A DNA stretch of 64,000 bases from Siccirubricoccus phaeus. Lineage in GTDB: Bacteria; Pseudomonadota; Alphaproteobacteria; Acetobacterales; Acetobacteraceae. This document shows, in pieces, positions 8,907 through 18,161 of this stretch. The notes beneath the pieces were generated by a model. That model ran no database searches, was not told the origin of the DNA, and saw only the letters and a list, made by a program, of their open reading frames with translations. Numbering within the stretch: position 1 is the stretch's first letter; each line of letters opens with the position of its first letter. The stretch spans positions 248,001 to 312,000 of the forward strand of contig NZ_SRXO01000002.1 in NCBI RefSeq assembly GCF_008360935.1. Reading direction: 5' to 3'. The position numbers and the translations under genes were made by a program.

Positions 8907-9775
8907 CCGATGCGTTCCTTCGCCGGGACCAGGCCTTGCGGCCGCAGCGCCAGCACCAGGATGATGAGCAGGAAGCCGAAGGCATCGCGGTATTCGGTGG
9001 AGACGAAGCCGCCGGCGAATTCCTCGACATAGCCCAGGGCGAAGCCGCCGATGGTGGCGCCCGGCAGGCTGCCGAGCCCGCCCAGGATGACGATGGCGAA
9101 GGCCTTCAGCCCCACCAGATCGCCCATGGTGGGGGAGACGATGAAGACCGGCCCGAGCAGCGCGCCCGCCGCGGCGGCGAGGCCGGAGCCCAGGGCGAAG
9201 GTGGCGGTGTTCACCCAACCGATGCGCACGCCCATCAGCGCCGCCGTTTCCGGGTCCTGGAAGGTCGCGCGCATGGCGACGCCGAAGCGGGTGCGGTCCA
9301 GCAGCAGCCAGAAGCCGAGCAGCAGCGCGGCGGCGACGGCAAGGACGAAGAGGCGCAACGGCAGGACGGAGACGGGGCCGAGGACCAGCGGCTCCCCCGG
9401 GAAGGGGTTGGGGATGAGCTTGGCGACGCCGCCCCAGGCCCACATCTCGGCATTCTGCAGCACCAGCGCGGCGCCGATCATCACCAGCATGACGCTGTCG
9501 ATATCCGCGCGGCGCATGGGGCGGAGCAGCAGGAGCTCGATCGCGGCACCGAGGCCGATGCCGAGCACGGTGGCCAGGACCAGCGAGAGAATGAAGTCGA
9601 GCTGCAGCAGAGCGACCAGCGCATAGGCCATGTAGGCGCCGAAGGTGTAGAGCTCCCCATGGGTGAAATTCACCACGCGCATGATGCCGAAGACGAGCGT
9701 CAGCCCGATGCCGAGCAGGGCGTAGGTGCCGCCAAGGACGGTGCCGTTGACGAGGTGCTGAAGGGTCTGGTCCAT
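8903..9775 (-). CDS. livH: Branched-chain amino acid-type ABC transporter permease LivH
   Basis: Encodes 290 residues from ATG 9775. It has the family features LVNGTVLGGTYALLGIGLTL at the N-terminus, RVVNFTHGELYTFGAYMAY near residue 35, and FGVAMRATFQDPETAALMGV near 160. ILGGLGSLPGATIGGFALGY near 235 is the C-terminal LivH motif. Multiple membrane spans are evident. No strong ribosome binding site precedes the start. A long structured palindrome (9793-9998) separates this gene from the upstream binding-protein gene, so expression may be tuned there. Confidence 0.92.
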   Translation of the reverse strand: MDQTLQHLVNGTVLGGTYALLGIGLTLVFGIMRVVNFTHGELYTFGAYMAYALVALLQLDFILSLVLATVLGIGLGAAIELLLLRPMRRADIDSVMLVMIGAALVLQNAEMWAWGGVAKLIPNPFPGEPLVLGPVSVLPLRLFVLAVAAALLLGFWLLLDRTRFGVAMRATFQDPETAALMGVRIGWVNTATFALGSGLAAAAGALLGPVFIVSPTMGDLVGLKAFAIVILGGLGSLPGATIGGFALGYVEEFAGGFVSTEYRDAFGFLLIILVLALRPQGLVPAKERIG

Positions 9776-9792
9776 CAGCAAGCGCCCGAAAC

Positions 9793-9998
9793 GGGACGCC
9801 GTAGCGTCCGGGCGCGCTGAATGCGCGCTCGACTGCGTCGAGCGCACCTCAAGCCCGAGCCATGGGGCCGTTTGCGAGTCAAGGACGAAGCCGCGCGAAG
9901 CGCGGTGCCGCTTCGCGGCATTCTTGACGCGCAAACGGCCCCATGGCCCTCGCGAATGATCGCCTTCGACGGTGTCGAAGGCGCCGTGAAGGCGCCTT
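9793..9998. repeat. Long covarying palindrome, copy F1
   Basis: Arms 9859-9883 and 9923-9947 are complementary over 25 nt with one mismatch. The interior 9884-9922 folds into a further CGCGAAGCG/CGCTTCGCG hairpin. The outer flanks carry CTCGACTGCGTCGAG (9827-9841) and GCCTTCGACGGTGTCGAAGGC (9962-9982) hairpins. A second copy lies at 45115-45389. F1 sits inside the operon, between the binding-protein gene and livH, where it could act as a processing or attenuation structure. Confidence 0.85.
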
Positions 9999-10019
9999 CG
10001 CAGACGGGGGCTGGCATCG

Positions 10020-11171
10020 TCAGAGCAGACTCGCCTTACCCTCGCTGAGCCGGACGACGGAGACGTTCGGGCGATTCTGCCCACTCTCCCGCCCCGCCGG
10101 CCCTTCCTTGACGAAGCTGATATCGCCGTTCACGCCGGGGATCTTCACCTGCCACAGCGCCTCGCGGATCGCCTCCGCCTCCGGCTCGCCGGCGATGCGG
10201 ATCGCCTCCACCACCGTCAGCATCGCGTCAAAGCCGCGGAAGCCTTCGGTGAGGCCGGCGAATTCCCAGCCCTTCTTGTTCCACTCCGCCGTGTAGGTCT
10301 CGGCGAGCTGCGGGTGCGGCGCGCGCTCCGGGAACCAGGGCGCGTAGAACAGGATGTGGAAGCTGCTGTTTCCCGCCGGCAGCGGATTAGCCAGGAGCTG
10401 GTCCGGGAAGGAGCCGCCGGTGGAGACGATGCGCTTCCCCAGCCGCTGCTCCACCGCCTGGCGCAGCGCCAGCGTCAATTGCTCCACGCCCGTGGTGACG
10501 AAGACGGTATCGCCATCCGATTGCTTCAGCGCGGTGATCTGCGCCGCCAGGTCGGTGGCCTCCGGCGTCATCGTCTCCGTGCGGCCGATCGCCGCGCCCT
10601 TGGCGCGCAGCGCCTCCGTGAACTTCTCCGCGGCACCCCGGCCGAAATCGTTGTTCACCGAAAGGAAGTCGATCTTCCTGACCGGCGGGTCGAATTTCCC
10701 CAGCAGCTCGGCAAAGGCCACCGCCTCCATCTCCGAGGTCGGGGCGATGCGGAAGACCCAGGGGTTGCCGGAGGTGGTGATGCGGGAGGCGGAGGAGGTC
10801 TCCACGACCATCGGCACCTTGTACTCCACCAGCTTCGGCATGATGGCGAGGGTGAAGGTGGAGGACCAGGCACCGATCAGCACCGGCACCTTGTCCCGCA
10901 GCACCAGCTTCTCCACCGAAGCGACGGCCTCGCGCGGATTGGATTTGTTGTCCTCCAGGATCAGCTCGATCGGCCGGCCGAGCACGCCGCCGGCGCGGTT
11001 CAGCACCTCGGTCGCGATCTTCGCGCCGTTGGCAACGTAGTTGCCGGAGGCGGCGACGGCGCCGGTCAGCGGCTGGGTCATGCCGATCTTGATGGGGTCG
11101 GCGGCGAAGCCAGGGCGGGCCAGCGCCGGCGCGGCAAGGCCGGCCAGCAGCAGGGTACGGCGGGAGGTCAT
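10020..11171 (-). CDS. Periplasmic leucine/amide-type substrate-binding protein (Peripla_BP_6)
   Basis: Encodes 383 residues from ATG 11171, overlapping the upstream dioxygenase stop as ATGA. The N-terminus MTSRRTLLLAGLAAPALARP is a twin-arginine-like signal with likely cleavage near AFA/ADP. The mature protein opens with DPIKIGMTQPLTGAVAASG, the LivK-type ligand-binding N-lobe. GAWSSTFTLAIMPKLVEY and FLSVNNDFGRGAAEKF are conserved in amide/urea/aromatic-acid receptors of this family. It is the specificity component for the LivHMGF proteins encoded downstream. The ligand is unknown, but co-operonic oxidative enzymes suggest a compound degraded by them. Confidence 0.9.
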   Translation of the reverse strand: MTSRRTLLLAGLAAPALARPGFAADPIKIGMTQPLTGAVAASGNYVANGAKIATEVLNRAGGVLGRPIELILEDNKSNPREAVASVEKLVLRDKVPVLIGAWSSTFTLAIMPKLVEYKVPMVVETSSASRITTSGNPWVFRIAPTSEMEAVAFAELLGKFDPPVRKIDFLSVNNDFGRGAAEKFTEALRAKGAAIGRTETMTPEATDLAAQITALKQSDGDTVFVTTGVEQLTLALRQAVEQRLGKRIVSTGGSFPDQLLANPLPAGNSSFHILFYAPWFPERAPHPQLAETYTAEWNKKGWEFAGLTEGFRGFDAMLTVVEAIRIAGEPEAEAIREALWQVKIPGVNGDISFVKEGPAGRESGQNRPNVSVVRLSEGKASLL

Positions 11172-12163
11172 GCGGCGGTCTCCTTCTGCGGCGCTGGGAC
11201 GGCGCGGGTCTGGCGGTACTTCTCGTCGCGGTAGGCGCCGGAGAGCACGCGCGGGTAGCGCGCCTCCCCGGGCGGGGCGATGCATTCGATGGGCGCGTCG
11301 TAATTCGGGTGATGGAAGAAGGCGATGGAGAGCCGCCGATTGCGCGCTGCCTCTTCCGGCGGATTCACCACGTGATGGCTGTTGGAGACCCAGCGGTCAT
11401 TGGTCCAGCGCATCAGCAGGTCGCCGATATTCACCACGAAATGCCCGGGGTCGGTTGCCACATCCAGCCATTCGCCGGATTTCGTCAGCACCTGCAGCCC
11501 GCCCGGGACATTCTCGCCATTCAGGATGGTCAGTAGCCCGTAATCGGTATGCGCGCCGGCGCGGAGCTGGCCGGGCAGCGGCGGCTTTTCCTGCGCCGGG
11601 TAGTGGTTGAGGCGCATGGCGGTGATGTGCCGGTCGATGAAGCCGTCGAAGAAATGCTCCTCGATGCCAAGGCCGAGGGCGGCGACGCGCATCAGCTCCC
11701 CGGTCAGATGCTCCATTGCCGCGTAGTAGGTGGCGGCGGCCTCCCGGAAGCCGGTGGGGCGCTCCGGCCAGATATTCGGGATGAAGTAGCGCTGGCCTTC
11801 GGCGGAGCTGTAGTACTCGGTCGCCGGCCAGCTTTCCCGGCCGAAGTGCCAGTATTCCTTCAGGTCCGGCGGCGTTGCGGTGGCATTGCCGAGGGAGAGC
11901 GCTTCGACCCCCATCGCGATATAGCCGCGCGGCGTGCCCTTCACCGGATGCGCGGCGCGCAATTTTTCCGCCAGCGGGAAGGCGAAGAATTCCTTGGCCG
12001 TGTCGCGCAGCGCATCCATCACGGCAGGCGCCACGCCATGGCCGGTGATGGTGAAGAAGCCGGTCTCGCGGCAGATGCGGTCCAGCTCCTGCCCCGTGGC
12101 CAGCCGCGCCGCGGCATCGCCGGACAGGGCGGGGGCCAGGTCGATGACGGGAATGCCGGCCAT
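11168..12163 (-). CDS. 2-oxoglutarate/Fe(II)-dependent oxygenase, isopenicillin N synthase-like
   Basis: Encodes 331 residues from ATG 12163, preceded by GAAGGAGGCGCG. The N-terminal DIOX_N region begins IPVIDLAPALSG and includes CRETGFFTITGHGV. The jelly-roll core has the iron ligands in GAHTDYGLLTIL (HxD) and SNSHHVVNPP (distal His), with RRLSIAFFHHP as the RxS motif that binds 2-oxoglutarate. The cytoplasmic reaction would be hydroxylation or oxidative ring/side-chain chemistry on a small molecule. It sits 13 bp after the SDR gene and overlaps the transporter binding-protein gene, so it probably acts on the imported substrate. The substrate is not identifiable from sequence. Confidence 0.88.
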   Translation of the reverse strand: MAGIPVIDLAPALSGDAAARLATGQELDRICRETGFFTITGHGVAPAVMDALRDTAKEFFAFPLAEKLRAAHPVKGTPRGYIAMGVEALSLGNATATPPDLKEYWHFGRESWPATEYYSSAEGQRYFIPNIWPERPTGFREAAATYYAAMEHLTGELMRVAALGLGIEEHFFDGFIDRHITAMRLNHYPAQEKPPLPGQLRAGAHTDYGLLTILNGENVPGGLQVLTKSGEWLDVATDPGHFVVNIGDLLMRWTNDRWVSNSHHVVNPPEEAARNRRLSIAFFHHPNYDAPIECIAPPGEARYPRVLSGAYRDEKYRQTRAVPAPQKETAA

Positions 12164-12176
12164 GGCCGCGCCTCCT

Positions 12177-12941
<765 letters not shown>

Positions 12942-13066
12942 GTGGTTCTGCCTGACATGGCCGGCCGCGTAGCAATCACGGTGCCATGTTCTGGACCGCG
13001 CCGGGCCCGGCGCGGCCCTCCGCTGCGCCCACTGCTTGGGCGGCGAATGCCCAGGAAAGATGCGCC

Positions 13067-13085
13067 CCGGCGCCAGTGGCGCCGG
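13067..13085. promoter_or_regulatory. Perfect palindrome in the divergent promoter region
   Basis: CCGGCGCCA-G-TGGCGCCGG is a perfect 19-nt inverted repeat, 19 bp before the -24 element of the sigma-54 promoter. It could be a regulator site; a simple GC hairpin is also possible. Confidence 0.4.
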
Positions 13086-13104
13086 CTTGGGCACGGGGTT
13101 ATTC

Positions 13105-13119
13105 TGGCACGCGCTTTGC
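13105..13119 (+). promoter_or_regulatory. Sigma-54 (RpoN) type promoter
   Basis: TGGCACGCGCTTTGC matches the -24/-12 consensus TGGCACG-N4-TTGC, with the invariant GG (13106-13107) and GC (13118-13119) at the required 10-nt spacing. It lies about 37 bp before ATG 13156 in the divergent intergenic region, oriented toward the amidohydrolase/molybdenum hydroxylase operon. Confidence 0.72.
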
Positions 13120-13155
13120 GTTTTCCTTCAGCCGCCGCACGCAAGGAACCCGAAG

Positions 13156-14445
13156 ATGGACGCCCTTCCCACCGAAGCTTTCGATATCCTGCTCCGTGGC
13201 GGCCGCGTCATCGACCCGGCGCAGGGGCTGGACGGCATCATGGATATCGGCGTGAAGGCCGGCCGGATCGCCGCCATCGCGCCCAGGCTGCTCGGCCCGG
13301 CGAACCAGGTGGTGGACGTTGCCGGCAAGCTGGTGCTGCCGGGGATGATCGACACCCACGCCCATGTCTATCGCTACGTCACCGGCCGGTTCGGGCTGGA
13401 CCCGGACATGGCCGGCGTGCGCTCGGGCGTCACCACGCTGGTGGACCAGGGCGGGCCCTCCGTCCTCACCTTCCCGGGCTTCCGCGAATACATCGCCAAG
13501 CCCTCGGCCACCCGCATCCTCGCCTTCATCTCCGCCTACATGGTCGGCGGGCTGGAAGGGCATTACTATCCGGAGCTCTATGGGCCGGAGTGCATCGCGG
13601 TGGAGGACACGATCCGCGCCGGCCGCGACAACGCCGATCTGGTGCGCGGCGTGAAGGGGCATGCCGAGATCGCCGGCTTCGCCCGCTGGGGCATCAGCGC
13701 CATGCAGAAGGCGGCGCAGATCGCGCGGGGCCTGGACCGCCCGCTCTACATCCATTTCGGCCAGCTCTGGCGCATGCCGGAGGATGGGCGGACCTATGAC
13801 CCGGACCTGATCCTGCCGGAGATGATCGAGATCATGCGCCCGGGCGACATCCTGGCGCATCCCTTCACCCGCCATCCCGGCGGCTTCGTGGACCGCAACG
13901 GCACGCTGCATCCCATCGTGCGGGAAGCCCTGGCGCGCGGGCTGAAGACGGATGTGGGGCATGGCTCCCACTTCTCCTACAACATGGCGCGGCGGGTCAT
14001 CGATGCCGGCATCGTCCCGGATACGCTCGGCGCCGACATGCATGGCTACAACACCAGCGTGCCGAAGCCGCGCGGCACCCCCTCCGAGCATCCGGACAAG
14101 GAGGAGATGCACCTGTTCGCCGGGCAGACGAATTTCTCGCTCGCCTCGGCGATGACCAGCATGCTCGCGCTCGGCCTGGAGCTGAACCATGTGGTCGCCA
14201 TGGTCACCTGCAACTGCGCCGCCATGCTGCGCATGGAGAACGAGATCGGCACGCTGCGGCCCGGCATGGTGGCGGATGTCTCCGTGCTGAGCGATGAGCG
14301 CGGCCGCTTCCGGCTGGAGGACAACGAAGGCACGGTGGTGGTGGCGGAGCGGCTGCTGCGCCCGGCCTTCTGCCTCCGCGCCGGCACCCGCTTCGATGCG
14401 GATGCCGAGATCCTGCCCGTGCCGGTGCTCGCCGAGGCCGCGTGA
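13156..14445 (+). CDS. Amidohydrolase/deacetylase family metallohydrolase
   Basis: Encodes 429 residues from ATG 13156 after AAGGAACCCGAAG. It resembles dihydroorotase-like deacetylases of the EF_0837/AHA_3915 group. The metal site appears complete: HxH in MIDTHAHVYRY near 63, a candidate carboxylated Lys in VRGVKGHAEI near 163, His in LYIHFGQ and LAHPFTRHPGG, and Asp in GADMHGYN near 297. The C-terminal RENEIGTLRPGMVADVSVL-like segment is the usual beta-sandwich return. It is the first gene of the sigma-54 operon and its stop overlaps the molybdenum hydroxylase start as GTGA. Likely role: cleavage of an amide or cyclic amide in the pathway. Confidence 0.88.
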   Translation: MDALPTEAFDILLRGGRVIDPAQGLDGIMDIGVKAGRIAAIAPRLLGPANQVVDVAGKLVLPGMIDTHAHVYRYVTGRFGLDPDMAGVRSGVTTLVDQGGPSVLTFPGFREYIAKPSATRILAFISAYMVGGLEGHYYPELYGPECIAVEDTIRAGRDNADLVRGVKGHAEIAGFARWGISAMQKAAQIARGLDRPLYIHFGQLWRMPEDGRTYDPDLILPEMIEIMRPGDILAHPFTRHPGGFVDRNGTLHPIVREALARGLKTDVGHGSHFSYNMARRVIDAGIVPDTLGADMHGYNTSVPKPRGTPSEHPDKEEMHLFAGQTNFSLASAMTSMLALGLELNHVVAMVTCNCAAMLRMENEIGTLRPGMVADVSVLSDERGRFRLEDNEGTVVVAERLLRPAFCLRAGTRFDADAEILPVPVLAEAA

Positions 14446-16829
14446 CGACCGCGTCCGATCGTCCGAGCGCCAGCGAGGGCGTGAATCGGCCGCACAGCCA
14501 TGCCAGCAAGACGGGCAAGGGCGTCGGGGCCTCGCTCCGGCGCAAGGAGGATGCGCGCTTCCTCCACGGGCGCGGCCGCTATGTCGGGGATATTGCCGTC
14601 CCCGGCATGCTGGAGGTGGCGTTCCTGCGCAGCCCGGTGGCGCATGCGCGGCTGCTGGGCGTGACGAAGCCGGCAGGGGCGCAGGATCGCGTCTTCCTCG
14701 CCGCTGATCTGCCGGAGATCGCGCCCATTCGCGCCGTCTCGGCGCTGCCGGGCTTCCGCGTCTCGGAGCAGACGGCGCTGGCGACCGGCAAGGTGCGGCA
14801 TGTGGGGGAGGCGATCGCCGCCTGCCTCGCGTCGAGCCGGGCCGAGGCCGAGGACCTCGCCGCCGCCTGCGAGCCGGAATTCGAGGTGCTGCCGGCGATC
14901 AGCGACATGCTGACAGCGCGTGCGCCGGGCGTGCCGCTGATCCATGAGCATTGGGCGGAGAATGTCTTCCTCGAGACGCGGCGGGAGGAAGATCTCTCCG
15001 ACCTCGATGCCGTCGCCGCGGCCAAGGTCACGCGCGTGCTGCGCACCTCCCGCCAGAGCATGGCGCCGATCGAGGGGCGCGGCGTGCTGGCGGAATGGGA
15101 TACGCGGCTGGAGCAACTCGTCGTCACCACCGCTTCGCAACAGCCGCATGTCAGCAAGACCGGCATCGCGGAGGCGCTGGGGCTGGATGAAGGGCAGGTG
15201 CGCGTCATCGCCCCCGATGTCGGCGGCGGCTTCGGCTACAAGGCGATCCTGCTGCCGGAGGAGCTGGTCTGCTGCGCCCTCGCCATGCGGCTGCAACGCC
15301 CTGTGCGCTGGCTGGAGGACCGGCTGGAGCAATTGACCGCCAACGCCAATTGTCGAGAGCACCACTACATCGTCACGGCCTGGGCGGATCGGGAAGGCCG
15401 GCTGCTGGGCTGCGACGTGGACGCCACCGTGGATAGCGGCGCCTATTCCAGCTACCCTTTCAGCGCCTGCCTGGAAGCGGCGCAGATCGGTTCCATCTTC
15501 CCCGGCCCCTACATCCTGCCGCGCTTCCGCTACCACACGCTTTCGGCTTGCACGAACAAGCCGCCCATCCTGCCATATCGCGGCGTGGCGCGGCCCGGCG
15601 TGTGCTATGCCATGGAGACCACGCTGGATGCGCTGGCGCGCCAGCTCGGCCTCTCCGCCGAGGCGATCCGGGCGGTGAACCTCGTGCCGAAGGAGGCGAT
15701 GCCCTACCGCAACCTGGTGGGCAAGCATTTTGATAGTGGCGACTACAAGGAGGCGCTGCGGCGCGCGGTCGCGCTGGTCGATGTGCCGAAGGTCAGGGCG
15801 CGGCAGGCGAAAGGCGAGTGCGTCGGCGTTGGGCTTGCCAGCTTCTGCGAGCAGGGGGCGCATGGCACCTCCGTCTATCACGGCTGGGGCATGCCGATGG
15901 TGCCGGGCTTCGAGCAGGCGCAGGCGCGCTTCACGCCCGATGGCGTGCTGGAATTGCGCGTCGGGCTGCACAGCCATGGCCAGGGGCTGGAGACGACCTT
16001 GGCGCAGGTGGCGCATGAGATTCTCGGCGTGGATCCGGCGCGGGTGCGGCTGGTGCATGGCGATACGGCGCTGACGCCCTATTCCACCGGCACCTGGGGC
16101 AGCCGCGCCATGGTGATGGCGGGCGGTGCGGTGGCGGAGGCCTGCCGGCAGCTTGGCGAACGCGCGCTGACCATCGGCGCCGCGCTGCTGCAGGCGGAGC
16201 GGGGCGAGGTGGAATTGGCGGGCGGTACGGTACGGCGCCGCGGCGGCGCCGGCATTGCGTTGGAGGAGATCGCCCGCACCTGGTATCGCCGGCCGCAGAA
16301 CCTGCCCGCCGATGTCGATCGCGGCGGGCTGGACGTGACGGCCGGCTACCGGCCTGACCCGGACACGGGCACGCATTCCTATGCCTGCCACGCCGTGGTT
16401 GCGCGGGTGGACGTGGAGACCGGGGCCGTCACGCTGGAGGATTACGTCGTCGTCGAGGATGGCGGCGTGCTGGTGAACCCGATGATCGTGGACGGTCAGG
16501 TGCTGGGCGGCACGGCGCAGGGCATCGGCACCGCGCTGTATGAAGAGATGCCCTATGACGCGCAGGGGCAGCCGCTGGCGGGCACGCTGGCGGATTACCT
16601 GCTGCCGGGCGCGACGGAGGTGCCCGATATCCGGCTCGACCATATGGAGACGCCGAGTCCCTGGACCCGCTTCGGCCAGAAGGGCATTGGCGAGAGCGGC
16701 GCCATCGGCCCGGCCGGCGCCATATTGAACGCGATCAACGATGCGCTGGCGCCGCTGGGGGCGGAGGTGTTCGACCTGCCGGCGACGCCGGCACGGGTGC
16801 TGGCCGCCATCGAGGCCGCGCGGCGATGA
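14442..16829 (+). CDS. Molybdenum hydroxylase large subunit (xanthine dehydrogenase/CoxL family)
   Basis: Encodes 795 residues from GTG 14442. The N-terminal Ald_Xan_dh_C domain starts at GKGVGASLRRKEDARFLHG. The molybdopterin-binding region has DVGGGFGYKAILLPEE near 260 and the active-site loop LPYRGVARPGVCYAMET near 376. This is the 'PYRGVARP' type of xanthine-dehydrogenase-like enzymes, not the AYxCSFR loop of CO dehydrogenases. KGIGESGAIGPAGAILNAIN near 755 contains the catalytic Glu. Together with the next two genes it forms an L-M-S heterotrimer that hydroxylates aldehydes or N-heterocycles using water. The order L-M-S with 4-bp overlaps is tight. No XdhC-type maturation gene is nearby. 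Confidence 0.9.
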   Translation: MTTASDRPSASEGVNRPHSHASKTGKGVGASLRRKEDARFLHGRGRYVGDIAVPGMLEVAFLRSPVAHARLLGVTKPAGAQDRVFLAADLPEIAPIRAVSALPGFRVSEQTALATGKVRHVGEAIAACLASSRAEAEDLAAACEPEFEVLPAISDMLTARAPGVPLIHEHWAENVFLETRREEDLSDLDAVAAAKVTRVLRTSRQSMAPIEGRGVLAEWDTRLEQLVVTTASQQPHVSKTGIAEALGLDEGQVRVIAPDVGGGFGYKAILLPEELVCCALAMRLQRPVRWLEDRLEQLTANANCREHHYIVTAWADREGRLLGCDVDATVDSGAYSSYPFSACLEAAQIGSIFPGPYILPRFRYHTLSACTNKPPILPYRGVARPGVCYAMETTLDALARQLGLSAEAIRAVNLVPKEAMPYRNLVGKHFDSGDYKEALRRAVALVDVPKVRARQAKGECVGVGLASFCEQGAHGTSVYHGWGMPMVPGFEQAQARFTPDGVLELRVGLHSHGQGLETTLAQVAHEILGVDPARVRLVHGDTALTPYSTGTWGSRAMVMAGGAVAEACRQLGERALTIGAALLQAERGEVELAGGTVRRRGGAGIALEEIARTWYRRPQNLPADVDRGGLDVTAGYRPDPDTGTHSYACHAVVARVDVETGAVTLEDYVVVEDGGVLVNPMIVDGQVLGGTAQGIGTALYEEMPYDAQGQPLAGTLADYLLPGATEVPDIRLDHMETPSPWTRFGQKGIGESGAIGPAGAILNAINDALAPLGAEVFDLPATPARVLAAIEAARR

Positions 16830-17617
16830 AGCCGGCGCCGTTCGATTATGCGCGTCCGGCGGATTGGTCGGCGGCGCTGGCGCTGCTGGCGGCAGGCGCG
16901 CGGCCGGTAGCGGGCGGGCAATCGCTCGGCCCGATGCTCAATCTCCGCGTGGCGACGCCGGAGAAGCTGGCCGATCTGCGGCATCTGCCGGGCTATGCCG
17001 GCGTGACGCAGCAGGGCGGCACCATCCGCATCGGCGCCGGCACCACCCATGCCGCCATCGAGGATGGCGCGGTGCCGGGGCGGCTGGGCGCCATCCTGGC
17101 GGGCGTCGCGCGGCGCATCGCCTACCGGCCGGTGCGCAATCGCGGAACCATCGGCGGCAGCCTGGCGCATGCCGATCCCGCGGCGGATTGGGTGGCGGTG
17201 CTACCCTGCTTCCGCGGCGAGGCGGTGGTGCTCGGCCCGGCCGGGGAACGGCGCGTGAAGCTGGAACGCTTCGTCACCGGCATGCTGGCGACGGCGCTCT
17301 CGCCGGAGGAATTGCTGCTGGCGGTGGAGCTGCCGGCCCTGCCGGAGGCGGCACGGTGGGGGCACTGGAAATTCTGCCGCAAGCCCGGCGAATTCTCCAA
17401 GGCCACAGCCTGCGTCCTGGCCGTGCCCGGCGAGGCGCCGCGCGCCGTGCTGGCGGCGCTGGATGCGCCGCCGTTCGTCGTCGCCGACGCCTCCGCGCTG
17501 TGCGCGGCGCCGGAGGCGGAAGCAGCGCGCCTCGTCGCCGCGCTCGATGTCGCAGATCCCTGGCGCGCCGCCATCGCCCGCACCGCGCTGCGCCGCGCCG
17601 CAGAGGCCGCCTCGTGA
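16826..17617 (+). CDS. Molybdenum hydroxylase FAD-binding subunit (CoxM family)
   Basis: Encodes 263 residues; ATG overlaps the large-subunit stop. The FAD_binding_5 domain shows VAGGQSLGPMLNLR near residue 30 and NRGTIGGSLAHADPAADW near 105, the two FAD-contact motifs of CoxM/XdhB proteins. The C-terminal CO_deh_flav domain follows from KFCRKPGEFSKA. It shuttles electrons from the 2Fe-2S subunit to the final acceptor. The protein is a little shorter than the usual ~285 residues but has no obvious gap. Confidence 0.9.
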   Translation: MKPAPFDYARPADWSAALALLAAGARPVAGGQSLGPMLNLRVATPEKLADLRHLPGYAGVTQQGGTIRIGAGTTHAAIEDGAVPGRLGAILAGVARRIAYRPVRNRGTIGGSLAHADPAADWVAVLPCFRGEAVVLGPAGERRVKLERFVTGMLATALSPEELLLAVELPALPEAARWGHWKFCRKPGEFSKATACVLAVPGEAPRAVLAALDAPPFVVADASALCAAPEAEAARLVAALDVADPWRAAIARTALRRAAEAAS

Positions 17618-18084
17618 AACGTCCCATCAGCCTGACCGTGAATGGCCGCGCGGAGACCGTGCTGGCCGAGCCGCGCACCCATCTCGCCGGCCTGCTGCGG
17701 GAGGGGCTGCGCCTGACCGGCACCCATATCGGCTGCGAGCACGGCGTCTGCGGCGCCTGCACCGTGGAGGTGGATGGCGCCCCTGCCCGCGCCTGCCTGC
17801 TGCATGCCGGGGCGGCCGAGGGCGCCTCCGTGCGCACCGTCGAGGGCTTCGATGGCGATGCGGTGATGACCGCGCTGCGCGAGGCCTTCAGCGCCGAGCA
17901 CGCGCTGCAATGCGGCTACTGCACGCCCGGCATGCTGGTGACGGCGCGCGATATCATCCTGCGGTTGCCCGATGCCGACGAAGCCCGCGTGCGGGAGGAA
18001 TTGGCCGGCAACCTCTGTCGTTGCACCGGCTATCGCGGCATCGTGCGCGCCATCCTCCGCGTGTTGGCGCAGCGGCGAGGCTGA
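17614..18084 (+). CDS. Molybdenum hydroxylase 2Fe-2S subunit (CoxS family)
   Basis: Encodes 156 residues from GTG 17614 (GTGA overlap). The plant-type ferredoxin cluster is bound by CEHGVCGACTVEVDG near residues 43-57 plus a downstream Cys in ARACLLHAG. The second cluster is bound by CGYCTPGM near 103 and CRCTGYRGI near 138. It carries electrons from the molybdenum cofactor to FAD. It is the last gene of the sigma-54 operon; the next gene starts 77 bp further on and has an unrelated role. Confidence 0.93.
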   Translation: MKRPISLTVNGRAETVLAEPRTHLAGLLREGLRLTGTHIGCEHGVCGACTVEVDGAPARACLLHAGAAEGASVRTVEGFDGDAVMTALREAFSAEHALQCGYCTPGMLVTARDIILRLPDADEARVREELAGNLCRCTGYRGIVRAILRVLAQRRG

Positions 18085-18161
18085 GTTCGCGCCGCGCTTT
18101 GTGCATTGCGGGAGGCGAGGTCCGGACGGTATCGCCATCGGGTCATCTGCGGGTGGGACCG

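Noticed and set aside
9776-10084. N-terminal extension of livH through the F1 palindrome
   Set aside because: The extra ~100 codons translate the palindrome and have no similarity to LivH; ATG 9775 starts exactly at the family N-terminus.
14046-16643. An 865-codon minus-strand frame opposite the amidohydrolase and molybdenum hydroxylase genes
   Set aside because: It spans two real genes, has no recognisable motif, and the plus strand carries complete catalytic motifs in ATGA/GTGA-coupled frames.
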